Shown piece by piece: positions 17,248-26,471 of a DNA stretch of 47,622 nt (position 1 is the first letter of the stretch; each line of letters starts with the position of its first letter). The position numbers and the translations under genes were made by a program. The notes beneath the pieces are model-generated. The model was not told where the DNA came from. It ran no database searches and saw nothing but the letters and a program-made list of their open reading frames with translations. Source of the stretch: Erysipelotrichaceae bacterium UBA3379. Its GTDB lineage: Bacteria > Bacillota_I > Bacilli_A > Erysipelotrichales > Coprobacillaceae. The stretch is from contig DEPZ01000051.1 of NCBI GenBank assembly GCA_002359025.1, positions 1 to 47,622 on the forward strand, written 5' to 3'.

Positions 17248-18249
17248 GTGTCAAGAGTATTAGACATAAAAGATTTACATGTATCATTTGATACTTATGC
17301 TGGAGAAGTTCAAGCTGTACGTGGTGTTTCTTACCATGTTGATGAGGGTGAAGTTTTAGCGGTAGTAGGTGAATCTGGTTGTGGTAAATCAGTTACAGCA
17401 CAAACTATTATGAAATTGAATCCAATGCCACCAGCAAGAATTAAATCAGGTGAGTTATTATTAAATGGTATAGATATTATTAATACCAGTGAAGAAGATA
17501 TGCAAAAGATTCGTGGAAAAGAAGTAAGTATGATTTTCCAAGATCCAATGACATGTCTTAACCCAACTATGCAAGTTGGTAAACAAATTGTAGAAGCTAT
17601 AAAACATCATCAAAAGTTAGGTAAAGAAGAAGCACAAGCAAAAGCAATTGAAATGTTAAAGAAAGTACAAATTCCAAATGCTGAAGAACGTGCAAAACAA
17701 TATCCACACCAATTCTCTGGTGGGATGAGACAACGTGCTATGATTGCAATGGCTTTATCTTGTAATCCAAAATTATTAATTGCTGATGAGCCTACTACAG
17801 CATTAGATGTTACTATTCAAGCGCAAATTATTGATTTATTAGCTGAAATTCGTAAAGATTTAGGAACTGCAATTATCCTTATTACACATGACTTAGGTGT
17901 TGTTGCTTCATTAGCAGATAGAATTTCAGTTATGTATGCTGGTAAGGTTGTTGAAACTGGAACTTCAAAAGACATTTTTGCAAATCCTTCACATCCTTAT
18001 ACAGTAGCATTATTAGACAGTTTACCAAAACATGATACAAATAAAGAAGATAAATTATCTTCAATCCCAGGTACACCACCTGATTTAGTAAAACCACCAG
18101 TTGGTTGTGGATTTGCGAGTCGTTGCAAAAATTGTATGAAAATCTGTAAAGAAAAACAACCACCTGTATTTGATTTAGGAAATGGACATGAATCTTCTTG
18201 TTGGTTATTGCATAAAGATTGTCCATCTAAGCTTAAGGAGGATAAATAA
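17248..18249 (+). CDS. oppD: Oligopeptide ABC transporter ATPase OppD
   Basis: The 333-aa ATPase drives peptide import with OppF. It has Walker A GESGCGKS, signature QFSGGMRQR, Walker B LLIADEPTTALD and the switch His in LITHDLGVV. The C-terminal oligopeptide/dipeptide domain has the cysteine-rich GCGFASRCKNCMKICK block, which in some homologues binds an iron-sulfur cluster. The start is GTG at 17248 with AAGGAGGT 7 nt upstream. It lies between oppC (5 bp away) and oppF (2 bp away). Confidence 0.95.
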   Translation: MSRVLDIKDLHVSFDTYAGEVQAVRGVSYHVDEGEVLAVVGESGCGKSVTAQTIMKLNPMPPARIKSGELLLNGIDIINTSEEDMQKIRGKEVSMIFQDPMTCLNPTMQVGKQIVEAIKHHQKLGKEEAQAKAIEMLKKVQIPNAEERAKQYPHQFSGGMRQRAMIAMALSCNPKLLIADEPTTALDVTIQAQIIDLLAEIRKDLGTAIILITHDLGVVASLADRISVMYAGKVVETGTSKDIFANPSHPYTVALLDSLPKHDTNKEDKLSSIPGTPPDLVKPPVGCGFASRCKNCMKICKEKQPPVFDLGNGHESSCWLLHKDCPSKLKEDK

Positions 18250-18251
18250 CG

Positions 18252-19220
18252 ATGGCAGAAAAAGAAACATTAATATCTCTTCAAAATTTATCTAAAAGCT
18301 TTAGAGTAAACGGTGGAATTCTTAAAGCTGTTAGTAATGTATCTTTAGACATTGCTAAGGGGGAAACTGTTGGTTTAGTAGGTGAATCTGGTTGTGGTAA
18401 ATCTACATTAGGTAGAGTTGTAATGGGGGTTTATCAACCAACTTCTGGTAAAATTGTTTATGATGGTAAAGAATTAAATATTAAAACTGGAAAAGATCGT
18501 TTTGAATATGCCAAAAAAGCTCAAATGATCTTCCAAGATCCATATGCTTCTTTAAATCCAAGAATGACGGTAGGAAGCATTATTTCAGAAGGTATGGAAG
18601 TACACAATATGTATACTCCAGAAGAAAGAAAAGAAAAAGTTAGTGAATTACTTGAACTTGTTGGATTAAATAAAGAACATGCAAATCGTTTCCCTCATGA
18701 GTTCTCAGGAGGACAACGTCAACGTATTGGTATAGCAAGAGCACTTGCTATTAATCCAGAGTTCTTAGTTTGTGACGAACCAATTTCTGCACTAGATGTT
18801 TCAATTCAATCACAAGTTATTAACTTATTAATTGATTTACAAAAGAAATTAGGATTAACATATTTGTTTATTGCACATGACCTTGATATTGTAAGATATA
18901 TTTCAGACAGAATTGCGGTTATGTATTTAGGGCATTTAGTTGAATTAGGGGATAGTGATGAAGTATATAATAACGCATTACATCCTTATTCAGAAGCATT
19001 ATTATCTGCAGTGCCAATTCCAGATCCTGATTTAGAAAAACAAAAGAAACGTATTATTCTTGAAGGTGATGTTCCTTCTCCAATTGACCTTCCAAAAGGA
19101 TGTCCTTTTGTTGGTAGATGTCGTTATGCAACTGAAGAATGTCATAATTCAAAACCTGAATTAAAAGAAGTTAAACCAGGACATTTTGTTGCTTGTCATC
19201 ATCCACGTATGAAAGGATAA
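18252..19220 (+). CDS. oppF: Oligopeptide ABC transporter ATPase OppF
   Basis: The 322-aa second ATPase of the importer has Walker A GESGCGKST, signature EFSGGQRQRIGIARAL, Walker B FLVCDEPISALD and switch His in FIAHDLDIVRYISD. Its C-terminal domain has the cysteine pattern CPFVGRCRYATEECHNSKP, as in OppD. AAGGAGG precedes the ATG. It is the last gene of the operon, closed by a hairpin terminator at 19242-19265. Confidence 0.95.
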   Translation: MAEKETLISLQNLSKSFRVNGGILKAVSNVSLDIAKGETVGLVGESGCGKSTLGRVVMGVYQPTSGKIVYDGKELNIKTGKDRFEYAKKAQMIFQDPYASLNPRMTVGSIISEGMEVHNMYTPEERKEKVSELLELVGLNKEHANRFPHEFSGGQRQRIGIARALAINPEFLVCDEPISALDVSIQSQVINLLIDLQKKLGLTYLFIAHDLDIVRYISDRIAVMYLGHLVELGDSDEVYNNALHPYSEALLSAVPIPDPDLEKQKKRIILEGDVPSPIDLPKGCPFVGRCRYATEECHNSKPELKEVKPGHFVACHHPRMKG

Positions 19221-19241
19221 TCTCTATATATAATACAAAAC

Positions 19242-19265
19242 AGGTACCAAATTAGGTACCTTTTT
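19242..19265 (+). terminator. Terminator of the opp operon
   Basis: AGGTACC pairs with GGTACCT (19242-19248 with 19255-19261) and is followed by TTTT. Flanking A- and T-runs extend the stem. Confidence 0.8.
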
Positions 19266-19271
19266 GTATAC

Positions 19272-19310
19272 AAAAAAAGTATGACTTTACAAGAAAATGT
19301 AAAATCATAC
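19272..19310 (-). terminator. Terminator of the DUF2812-like gene
   Basis: A 13-bp stem with one mismatch (19279-19291 with 19298-19310). Read on the minus strand it is followed by TTTTTTT. It lies just beyond the stop codon. Confidence 0.75.
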
Positions 19311-19317
19311 GTATGAA

Positions 19318-20388
19318 TTATTTATAGAAATCAACGATTGCTTGTGCTTGATTATCTGATAGATAGAATGAAGGGATAATCATTAATAAAGATTTATCTT
19401 TTTGTATAATAATAGCTGCTAATGATTTATTTTGATAGCCGTAGATAATATTATCTTTTTGAGTGATCGTTTGACAACCATATTGACTTGGTGTTTTTGA
19501 GTAGTAATCAAATCTTTGTTTGGCTTTATCAATAGAATTATATTGGAATTCTTTGATGTATAAAGCATAATTTTCTTTACTGTTTTCTGGAGTAGATTCT
19601 AAAGAAATATATGTATGAGGAATTGTAAAACTAGAATATGATTGTGTAGATAATTCAGTAACAGTTTGTATACCAATATCTTCTAATGTGACAATAGAAT
19701 GCTCATTTATAGAGAAAGACTCAGAATTAGTCATATCTTCAATTAATCCTCCACCAATCATAATAATAGTGAGTAAAGCAAGTGTAAAATATATTTTACG
19801 GAGTGATTTTAATTTACTTAGATTAAAATAAGGGTCTTTGTTTTCTATCTTAGATTTAAAAACTGTAAGTTCATAAAAGTTGAAATAATTTCTAAATGCT
19901 GCAGTAATAAATAACAACAAGATACCAATATAAGCGATTGTAATACCATAACTTAAGAAATTATCTGTTCCACTTGCAAGAGTATAATATGAAAACATTG
20001 AAGCTAATATAATAGACACTATAAATATGATTAAATGTTTTAATCTTAATGAATGTTTAATAACATCTAATTTTCTATTCCAGTTAATCTTTACTGGAAT
20101 ATTTTTGTCTGATACAAAGACATACATATTATCTTTTACATAAATTGGTGTGAAGCCTTTATCTCTGTATTTAGAGATAAATATATCTCTATCAGTAAGT
20201 CTATCATTTCTAGATTCTCCTTCTGGATTATAGAAATCTATTGCATAATATTGAGTTTTTTGTGTTTTCTTGAAGAATGTTATGAATCCTAAATCATTCG
20301 CACGGTATCCTTTTTCACCTAATTTGTTGAGCTTTTCCAATAATAATTCATATTCATAAGGCTTATAATTTATAAGTTGTATTTTCAT
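19318..20388 (-). CDS. DUF2812-like membrane protein of unknown function
   Basis: The 356-aa protein has a soluble N-terminal part of about 110 residues resembling DUF2812: an ELLLEKLNKLGEKGYRANDLGFITFFKK segment with YAIDFYNP. Three hydrophobic segments follow (about 118-137, 145-165 and 200-218). A C-terminal extracytoplasmic domain of about 130 residues has a helix-strand pattern ending in a VDFYK motif. DUF2812 proteins are often encoded beside a PadR-type regulator; none is present here. AGAGGT lies 8 nt before the ATG. It is a single-gene unit. Family assignment is moderate; the C-terminal domain is unrecognised. Confidence 0.6.
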   Translation of the reverse strand: MKIQLINYKPYEYELLLEKLNKLGEKGYRANDLGFITFFKKTQKTQYYAIDFYNPEGESRNDRLTDRDIFISKYRDKGFTPIYVKDNMYVFVSDKNIPVKINWNRKLDVIKHSLRLKHLIIFIVSIILASMFSYYTLASGTDNFLSYGITIAYIGILLLFITAAFRNYFNFYELTVFKSKIENKDPYFNLSKLKSLRKIYFTLALLTIIMIGGGLIEDMTNSESFSINEHSIVTLEDIGIQTVTELSTQSYSSFTIPHTYISLESTPENSKENYALYIKEFQYNSIDKAKQRFDYYSKTPSQYGCQTITQKDNIIYGYQNKSLAAIIIQKDKSLLMIIPSFYLSDNQAQAIVDFYK

Positions 20389-20459
20389 TGATAATTACCT
20401 CTTCTTTCATTTGTCATATTATAACAAACTCCAATATGTATGTCTATGATACAAAAAGA

Positions 20460-20482
20460 AAAAGATGGTTGTCCCATCTTTT
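20460..20482 (-). terminator. Terminator of the pepT-M18 operon
   Basis: A perfect 9-bp stem (20460-20468 with 20474-20482, loop 5 nt) followed on the minus strand by TTCTTTTTG. Its upstream arm overlaps the stop codon of the aminopeptidase gene. Confidence 0.7.
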
Positions 20483-21848
20483 ACATTTCTAATAAGAAGA
20501 CTTTATAAGCTAAATATCCTTCATATACGTCTACTTTAGATACAATTTCAGCAGGAGCATGCATATTTAATACAGCAATTCCAGCATCAATAACATTCAT
20601 ATCATAGTTTCCTAAGATGTAGGCAATAGTACCTCCACCACCTTGGTCAACTTTACCAAGTTCTGCAGTTTGGAAATGAATATGATTTTCATCCATAACT
20701 TTTCTAATTTTTGCAAAATATTCAGGATTTGCATCATTGCTTCCACTCTTACCTCTTGCACCAGTATATTTATTGAAAACAATACCTTTACCTAAATAAG
20801 CAGCATTTTTAGAATCATTCACTTCTTTAAATAAAGGATCAAAGCCAGCACTAACATCACTAGATAACATCATAGAATTAGCCATAGTTTTTCTTACAGA
20901 TAAGAAACTATCATCATTGCATAAATGTAATAATTCAGCTACAGTATTTTCAAAGAATAATGATTGAGCACCAGTTGCACCAACACTACCAATTTCTTCT
21001 TTATCTACTAATATACAACAAGCAGTATATTTAGGGTTTTCGATATCTAAGATAGCTTTTAATGAAGTATAAGCACAAACACGGTCATCATGTCCATACC
21101 CCATAATCATACTTCTATCCATACCATAATCTCTTGCTTTACCACTAGGTACAACTTCAATTTCTGCAGATAGGAAATCTTCTTCTTCTATATCATATTT
21201 TTCTTTTAGTAATTTAAGAATATTTGCTTTTACAGCATCTTTTTCTTCATCTTTTAAAGGAATACTTCCAATAGTTACATCTAAAGCTTCTCCTTCAATA
21301 ACTTTTGCAGCAGGTTTTTGTAATTGATCTGCAGCTAAGTGAATTAATAAATCACTAATACCTACAACTGGATCATTATCATCTTCACCAATAACAACAT
21401 CTACAACAGTTCCATCTTTTTTTACTACAACTCCATATAATGATAAAGGAATTGTTACCCATTGATATTTCTTAACTCCACCATAGTAATGAGTATCTAA
21501 TAAAGCAAAACCATCACTTTCATATAAAGGATTTTGTTTTAAATCCAAACGAGGTGAATCAATATGAGCTCCTAAGATTCTCATTCCTTCTTGTAAAGGT
21601 TTTTCACCCATTATAAATAAAGCAATGTTCTTATCTTTATTAATAACATAAACTTTATCTCCTGCTTTTAAAGAAGAATATTCTTCTATACTTTTAAATC
21701 CTTTTTCTCTAGCAAGTTTTAATGATTCTCTTACACATGCTCTTTCAGTTTTTCCTAATGAAATAAAATCTTTATATCCTTCATTAAAATCCATAACATC
21801 TTTATATTCGTTATGGGCATATTTTTCCCATGCATTTTTTGCGTACAT
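20481..21848 (-). CDS. M18-family aminopeptidase (aminopeptidase I type)
   Basis: The 455-aa cytosolic zinc aminopeptidase removes N-terminal residues, often acidic ones, from peptides. M18 signatures with the metal ligands are GAHIDSPRLDLKQNPLYE (first His/Asp), YGHDDRVCAYTS (bridging Asp), DKEEIGSVGATGAQS (catalytic Glu) and SSDVSAGFDPLF. Length is normal for bacterial M18. AAGGAGAG precedes the ATG and lies in the end of pepT, so the two peptidase genes (2 bp apart) are co-expressed. Together they would degrade peptides brought in by Opp. Confidence 0.92.
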   Translation of the reverse strand: MYAKNAWEKYAHNEYKDVMDFNEGYKDFISLGKTERACVRESLKLAREKGFKSIEEYSSLKAGDKVYVINKDKNIALFIMGEKPLQEGMRILGAHIDSPRLDLKQNPLYESDGFALLDTHYYGGVKKYQWVTIPLSLYGVVVKKDGTVVDVVIGEDDNDPVVGISDLLIHLAADQLQKPAAKVIEGEALDVTIGSIPLKDEEKDAVKANILKLLKEKYDIEEEDFLSAEIEVVPSGKARDYGMDRSMIMGYGHDDRVCAYTSLKAILDIENPKYTACCILVDKEEIGSVGATGAQSLFFENTVAELLHLCNDDSFLSVRKTMANSMMLSSDVSAGFDPLFKEVNDSKNAAYLGKGIVFNKYTGARGKSGSNDANPEYFAKIRKVMDENHIHFQTAELGKVDQGGGGTIAYILGNYDMNVIDAGIAVLNMHAPAEIVSKVDVYEGYLAYKVFLLEM

Positions 21849-21850
21849 AA

Positions 21851-23074
21851 TTACTCTCCTTTATTTAATTCTAATATTTTTAATAAGACTTCAACTTGTT
21901 TTTCCATCATAGTAATAGAAACATATTCAAATGGCCCATGATAATTAAAACCACCAGTTCCTAAATTAGGACAAGGAAGTCCCATATACGTTAAATTAGC
22001 ACCATCAGTACCACCACGAATAGGTACAGTATGTGGTTGAATACCACATTGTTTTAATGCTTCCATAGCATTATCTACAATATACATATTTTTAACAATA
22101 TGTTCTTTCATATTGAGATAAGTTTGTTCTATTGTTAATGAAACGATATCATATCCATATTTATTGTTCAAGAATTGTGCAATATTTTTAAAATCATCAC
22201 ATTGTTTTTTAGCCAATGTTAAATCATGATTTCTAATAATATATTCCATTGTTGTTTTTTCACAATGACCATGAATATCATGTAAATGATTAAATCCTTC
22301 ATATCCTTCAGTAGACTCAGGTCTTTTATGAACTGGCAACATTGCATCAAATTCTTGTGAAACATGAATAGAATTAATCATTTTGTTCTTTGCAGAACCA
22401 GGATGAATACTTTTTCCAGTGATTTCTACTACAGCACTAAAAGCATTAAAGTTTTCATATTCTACTTCTTCAATACTTCCTCCATCAATAGTATAAGCAT
22501 AATCAGCGTTGAATCTTTTCACATCAAAGTTTTCAGTACCTCTACCTACTTCTTCATCAGGAGTAAAAGCAATTTGAATATCATTATGTTTAAATTCTGG
22601 ATGACTCATGATATATTCAGCCATTTGCATAATAATAGAAATACCTGCTTTATCATCAGCACCTAAAAGTGTTGTTCCATCAGTTGTAATTAAATCATGA
22701 TTAATAACTTTTGATAAGTTAGTAAACTCTGCAGGATCTAGAGTTAAATTTAAATCTTTATTTAAGATAATTGTATCACCTTGATATTGACGAATAATTT
22801 GTGGCTTAATATCTTTTCCACTTGCATCAGGTGAAGTATCCATATGAGCAATAAATCCAATAACTTTTCCTTGATGATTATTATTAGATGGAATAGATGC
22901 ATATACAATTCCATGCTCATCTAAAGAAGCATTTTCAATACCTAATGTTTTTAATTCAGAAACTAAATATTTCCCTAATTCTAATTGTTTTAAAGAAGAA
23001 GGTGTTGAAGTGGATTTAGGATCTGATTGTGTATCAAAACTTACATATTTTAAAAATCTATCTTCTATTTTCAT
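21851..23074 (-). CDS. pepT: Peptidase T (tripeptidase)
   Basis: The 407-aa M20B metallopeptidase removes the N-terminal residue from tripeptides. Zinc-site motifs are HMDTSPD, LGADDKAGI, TPDEEVGRG (catalytic Glu pair) and the C-terminal NYHGPFEYVS His. PIRGGTDGANLTYMGLPCPNLG is a hallmark of PepT. The frame is open 18 bp further to an ATG at 23092, but that codon has no ribosome site. The ATG at 23074 has GTGAGGG at the right distance and gives the usual N-terminus MKIEDRFLKYV. First gene of the pepT-M18 pair. Confidence 0.95.
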   Translation of the reverse strand: MKIEDRFLKYVSFDTQSDPKSTSTPSSLKQLELGKYLVSELKTLGIENASLDEHGIVYASIPSNNNHQGKVIGFIAHMDTSPDASGKDIKPQIIRQYQGDTIILNKDLNLTLDPAEFTNLSKVINHDLITTDGTTLLGADDKAGISIIMQMAEYIMSHPEFKHNDIQIAFTPDEEVGRGTENFDVKRFNADYAYTIDGGSIEEVEYENFNAFSAVVEITGKSIHPGSAKNKMINSIHVSQEFDAMLPVHKRPESTEGYEGFNHLHDIHGHCEKTTMEYIIRNHDLTLAKKQCDDFKNIAQFLNNKYGYDIVSLTIEQTYLNMKEHIVKNMYIVDNAMEALKQCGIQPHTVPIRGGTDGANLTYMGLPCPNLGTGGFNYHGPFEYVSITMMEKQVEVLLKILELNKGE

Positions 23075-23131
23075 TTTATCCCTCACTTTCATAAAATATA
23101 TTATACATGGAAAATGACTAATAATCTATGA

Positions 23132-23137
23132 TATAAT
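23132..23137 (+). promoter_or_regulatory. Extended -10 of the nitroreductase gene
   Basis: TGA-TATAAT with no evident -35; the predicted start near 23144 leaves a leader of about 23 nt with AAGGGGG. Confidence 0.45.
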
Positions 23138-23166
23138 TTTATAAAAGTATAAAAAGGGGGATGAAT

Positions 23167-23895
23167 ATGAATCAAACAATTAAAGATATTTATAACAGAA
23201 AATCAGTAAGAGTTTTTCGTGATGAATCTATCACTGATGAAGAAAAAAGAATTATTTTAGAATCAGCATTACAAGCACCTACAGCAGGAAATATGACATT
23301 GTATTCTATTATTGACGTACAAGATCAAGAACTTAAAAATAAACTTGCTGACTTATGTGATCATCAACCATTTATTAAAGATGCACCACTTGTTTTATTA
23401 TTTGTCGCAGATTATCAAAGATGGTATGATTTGTTTCAACATTACTGCACAGAGTCACCTAAACTAGATTATGCTGATTTGATATTAGCTGGAGAAGATT
23501 GTATGATAGCTGCACAAAATGCAGTTGTTGCTGCTCAATCTTTAGGAATAGGGTCATGTTATATTGGAGATATATTGGAAAATTATGAGGTGAATAGGGA
23601 GTTGTTCAATCTTCCTCAATATGTATTGCCATATATACTTCTTGTTTTTGGAAAGCCAACTCAACAACAAATGGATCGAGAAAAGCCAAAACGTTTTGAT
23701 TTAGAAGACATTGTATATCAAAATCAATACAAACAAAAAAACATTGATGAATTAACATCAATGATTCAAAATCGTATTCATAAAGATGATATAGAAAGTT
23801 ATGTACAAGCTTTTGCTAAACGTAAATTCTATGCTGAGTTTAGAGAAGAAATGAATAGGTCTGTAAGAGCTATGTTAGATTCATGGATGAAATAA
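23167..23895 (+). CDS. FMN-dependent nitroreductase / NAD(P)H oxidoreductase
   Basis: The 242-aa flavin enzyme is of the NfsA/Frp group. The N-terminal YNRKSVRVFRDESI block holds the FMN-phosphate arginines. SALQAPTAGNMTLYSII and AAQSLGIGSCYIGDI are the other flavin-site motifs. PYILLVFGKPTQQQ and the Arg/Lys-rich C-terminus resemble family members using NADPH. The physiological substrate (quinones, nitro compounds, flavin) is unknown. An ATG at 23161 touches the AAGGGGG site, so the ATG at 23167 with proper spacing is chosen. It is monocistronic with a terminator. Confidence 0.87.
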   Translation: MNQTIKDIYNRKSVRVFRDESITDEEKRIILESALQAPTAGNMTLYSIIDVQDQELKNKLADLCDHQPFIKDAPLVLLFVADYQRWYDLFQHYCTESPKLDYADLILAGEDCMIAAQNAVVAAQSLGIGSCYIGDILENYEVNRELFNLPQYVLPYILLVFGKPTQQQMDREKPKRFDLEDIVYQNQYKQKNIDELTSMIQNRIHKDDIESYVQAFAKRKFYAEFREEMNRSVRAMLDSWMK

Positions 23896-23898
23896 TAG

Positions 23899-23933
23899 AA
23901 AAGACTGTGACTTTTGAAGTCTACAGTCTTTTA
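23899..23933 (+). terminator. Bidirectional terminator between nitroreductase and AI-2E permease
   Basis: AAAAGACTGT pairs with ACAGTCTTTT, extended by ACTT/AAGT with a small internal mismatch. It serves two convergent genes. Confidence 0.8.
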
Positions 23934-25109
23934 TTCGTCAACATCAAATTTCTTAATAGAGGTTGATGTGACTTCTATATGTTTACGATATAAAGAAATA
24001 TTAATCACACGACTTCCTACAGCATAAATAAGAGCCATACTTGGTACAGCAATCAATAAACCAAAGAATCCAAATAAATTTCCAAAAACAACCAAAGCAA
24101 AGAGTACATATAAACCAGAAATACCAACTGCATTTCCTACAACACGAGGGTAAAGAACATTAGATTCAAATTGTTGAATAATAATAAAACATATTGCAAA
24201 AATGAGTGCGACAGAAGGTTCAACAGCCAACACCAATATAAAACTAACTCCAAATCCTACAAATCCTCCAAACATAGGAACTAAGCTGGAGAATCCTATA
24301 ATAAAGGCAAGCAATTCAGGAAAAGGCATACTTGTAATTCTAAATCCAAAATACATTAAACACATTAATATACATGACTCTAACAATTGCCCTGAAACAA
24401 ATCCATTGAAATAATGATTTGCTTCAGTTCCAATATCAAAGATCACTAAAGCACGCTTATATCCAAAAATAAAAGTGACAATTTTTTTAATTTGTCTAAT
24501 ATGTGTCTCTTTATTTGCAAGTAAATAAAGAGACATAATAAATGAAGTAATAGCTGTAACAAAGATACTGAATATTCCAAATGATTGAAATAACAAGCGT
24601 AAACTTACAGTCGTAATATTTCCATCGTTTGTAGATAATAAACGATTTAAATCTAGTGAAGCTAATGCTTGTTGGATTGTTTCGTAGTTGATTGTATAAT
24701 TGATATGTAATTTTGTAAAAATATCATTAATCATAGATACCAGACGACTTGTATAATTAAATATATTAGTAATAATTAAAGCAATACTTTCACCAAGTCT
24801 CGGAATAATAAATGAAGAAAAGAGAATGATTAATAAAAAGGTAAGAATAAGAGTTGTTGCTAAAGCAAGAGCTCGTCTTAACTTCTTTTGTTTGATTTTA
24901 TGACTATAGAGCTTTTCTATTTTTTTCATTGGAATATTTAATATAAAAGCAATAATTGCAGCAATATAAACTGGTGTCGCAAGGGATAATAAATAACCTA
25001 TAGTAGAAAAAACTGTCTCATAATTAAACAAGATAAATGCCAAAACCACAGCATAAGTAATATAGGTTAACATCTTATTCTTTTTTACAAAATATGTTTT
25101 ATCAATCAT
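23931..25109 (-). CDS. AI-2E-family (PerM/YdiK-like) membrane transporter
   Basis: The 392-aa membrane protein has eight predicted helices and the AI-2E layout. A pair of N-terminal helices is followed by a long amphipathic region (residues about 120-165), then the conserved C-terminal block FPELLAFIIGFSSLVPMFGGFVG and QFESNVLYPRVVGNAVGISGL. Family members export small molecules, with sodium/proton antiport or AI-2 efflux proposed. A substrate cannot be inferred. The frame extends to a GTG at 25118, but GAGGTG is placed for the ATG at 25109. The gene stands alone. The last 20 residues are hydrophilic. Confidence 0.88.
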   Translation of the reverse strand: MIDKTYFVKKNKMLTYITYAVVLAFILFNYETVFSTIGYLLSLATPVYIAAIIAFILNIPMKKIEKLYSHKIKQKKLRRALALATTLILTFLLIILFSSFIIPRLGESIALIITNIFNYTSRLVSMINDIFTKLHINYTINYETIQQALASLDLNRLLSTNDGNITTVSLRLLFQSFGIFSIFVTAITSFIMSLYLLANKETHIRQIKKIVTFIFGYKRALVIFDIGTEANHYFNGFVSGQLLESCILMCLMYFGFRITSMPFPELLAFIIGFSSLVPMFGGFVGFGVSFILVLAVEPSVALIFAICFIIIQQFESNVLYPRVVGNAVGISGLYVLFALVVFGNLFGFFGLLIAVPSMALIYAVGSRVINISLYRKHIEVTSTSIKKFDVDE

Positions 25110-25169
25110 GCATTTCACCTCTTTGTGTATATCCTATGATATCATATTTTGGTTAAAATGTGTAGTTCA

Positions 25170-25198
25170 TTGTAATCACATACAAAACATGATAAAAT
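25170..25198 (+). promoter_or_regulatory. Promoter of the 197-aa membrane-anchored protein gene
   Basis: TTGTAA (25170-25175), a 17-nt spacer, TAAAAT (25193-25198), with a TGA extension before the -10. It lies about 28 bp before the ATG. Confidence 0.6.
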
Positions 25199-25226
25199 AC
25201 TTAAAAGGTATAAAAAGGAGGTTTTT

Positions 25227-25820
25227 ATGAAACGATTAACTAGAAGAGCACAAGTGCTTATATTTGCTTTGATAATCATGATATTTGTAGGTATAGGATT
25301 TTACTTATTTATGCCTAAAGAGACAAAACAAGCAAATCCTGAATATACAATAGAAGTAGTAAAAGAAGATCAAAAACTCGTTTCAGTTTATAAAGATGCG
25401 ATTTCTAAAGAACAATCTTCCTCTTCTTATACGCCTTGTACACTCACAGTTGAAAAAGGGACAAAAATTAATGACTATACATTATCACAAAAACAAACCT
25501 TTACGAAGTATATGAAACTAGAAGGCCCAGACGGTAAAGAACAACTCAAAAAATCTAAACAAGTGATTACACATTATGCATATTCTTTATTATTAACTGG
25601 GGATATTATAGAAAAGACAAATAAAGATACAAATGAAAAAACATATGAAATTGTAAATGCAAGAATTTCATATGATTATATTCCTATGGTGTTATTAAGC
25701 AATGAAAATAGTGTAAGTATTATGAATAAAGAGAAAACAAAAGAGAAAGTTGTTAATCTTAATGACTTTCAAAATGCATTAAATGAAGTCAATAAACGAG
25801 AAACTATGTTATCTTGGTAA
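25227..25820 (+). CDS. Membrane-anchored protein of unknown function
   Basis: The 197-aa protein has a basic N-terminus (MKRLTRR), one membrane helix (about residues 9-30) and an extracytoplasmic domain of about 165 residues rich in Lys, Thr and Ser. I do not recognise the family. The external part alternates charged helices and strands, contains one Cys (in TPCTL) and ends in a possible helix QNALNEVNKRETML. It could be an exported envelope protein. AAGGAGG precedes the ATG and a good promoter is present, so it is expressed. It is 47 bp upstream of the DJ-1 gene on the same strand and may share its transcript. Confidence 0.7.
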   Translation: MKRLTRRAQVLIFALIIMIFVGIGFYLFMPKETKQANPEYTIEVVKEDQKLVSVYKDAISKEQSSSSYTPCTLTVEKGTKINDYTLSQKQTFTKYMKLEGPDGKEQLKKSKQVITHYAYSLLLTGDIIEKTNKDTNEKTYEIVNARISYDYIPMVLLSNENSVSIMNKEKTKEKVVNLNDFQNALNEVNKRETMLSW

Positions 25821-25867
25821 AATGTGTTATATTATATATATAATAAAAGAAAGAAGGAAAGTAAAAT

Positions 25868-26413
25868 ATGAAAGTTGTTGTTTTATTTAAAGAAGGCTTT
25901 GAAGAAGTTGAAGCTTTAAGTGTTGTAGATGTTATGCGTCGTGCAAATGTTGAATGTGAAATGGTTGGTATGGATTCAAAAGAAGTTGTTAGTTCACATC
26001 AAGTCAAAGTGACTATGGATAAAACTTTTGATGAATCTGTATATGAAGCAGATGTTGTTGTGTTACCAGGAGGACTTCCAGGTGCAACATCACTTAGAGA
26101 TGATGAAAGAGTTATTGATTTATTAAAAGATTTTAATGCAAAAAATAAATGGATTGCTGCCATCTGTGCTGGACCTATTTCATTAGAAAAAGCAGGTGTT
26201 GTTGCTGGTAAAAAATATACATGTTTTCCAGGATTTAATGACCAAATTCCATCAGGAGATTATCAAGATGTGTTGGTATGTGTAGATCAAAATATTATTA
26301 CTGGTAGAGGACCAGCAGCGTCATTTATGTTTGGGTATACAATCTTAGAACAATTAGGATATAGTTCAAAAGATTTACAAGTTGCTATGCAATACCCATA
26401 TCTTACAAAATAA
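25868..26413 (+). CDS. DJ-1/PfpI-family protein
   Basis: The 181-aa cytosolic protein is of the DJ-1/YajL subgroup. The nucleophile elbow is AAICAGP with Cys at residue 100. The conserved Glu lies in EGFEEVEALSVVDVMRRA and PGGLPGATSLRDD precedes the elbow. Family members act as glyoxalase or deglycase-like enzymes, or protect against carbonyl and oxidative stress; the activity is debated. AAGGAAAG lies 7 nt before the ATG. It is closed by a clear terminator. Length is standard. Confidence 0.9.
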   Translation: MKVVVLFKEGFEEVEALSVVDVMRRANVECEMVGMDSKEVVSSHQVKVTMDKTFDESVYEADVVVLPGGLPGATSLRDDERVIDLLKDFNAKNKWIAAICAGPISLEKAGVVAGKKYTCFPGFNDQIPSGDYQDVLVCVDQNIITGRGPAASFMFGYTILEQLGYSSKDLQVAMQYPYLTK

Positions 26414-26436
26414 CAGGATTTCCTGTTATTTTTTCT
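26409..26436 (+). terminator. Terminator after the DJ-1 gene
   Basis: AATAACAGG pairs with CCTGTTATT across a 4-nt loop, followed by TTTTT. It overlaps the stop codon. Confidence 0.85.
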
Positions 26437-26471
26437 TAAGAATACGATAGTACATAACAGGTGATTTAACA

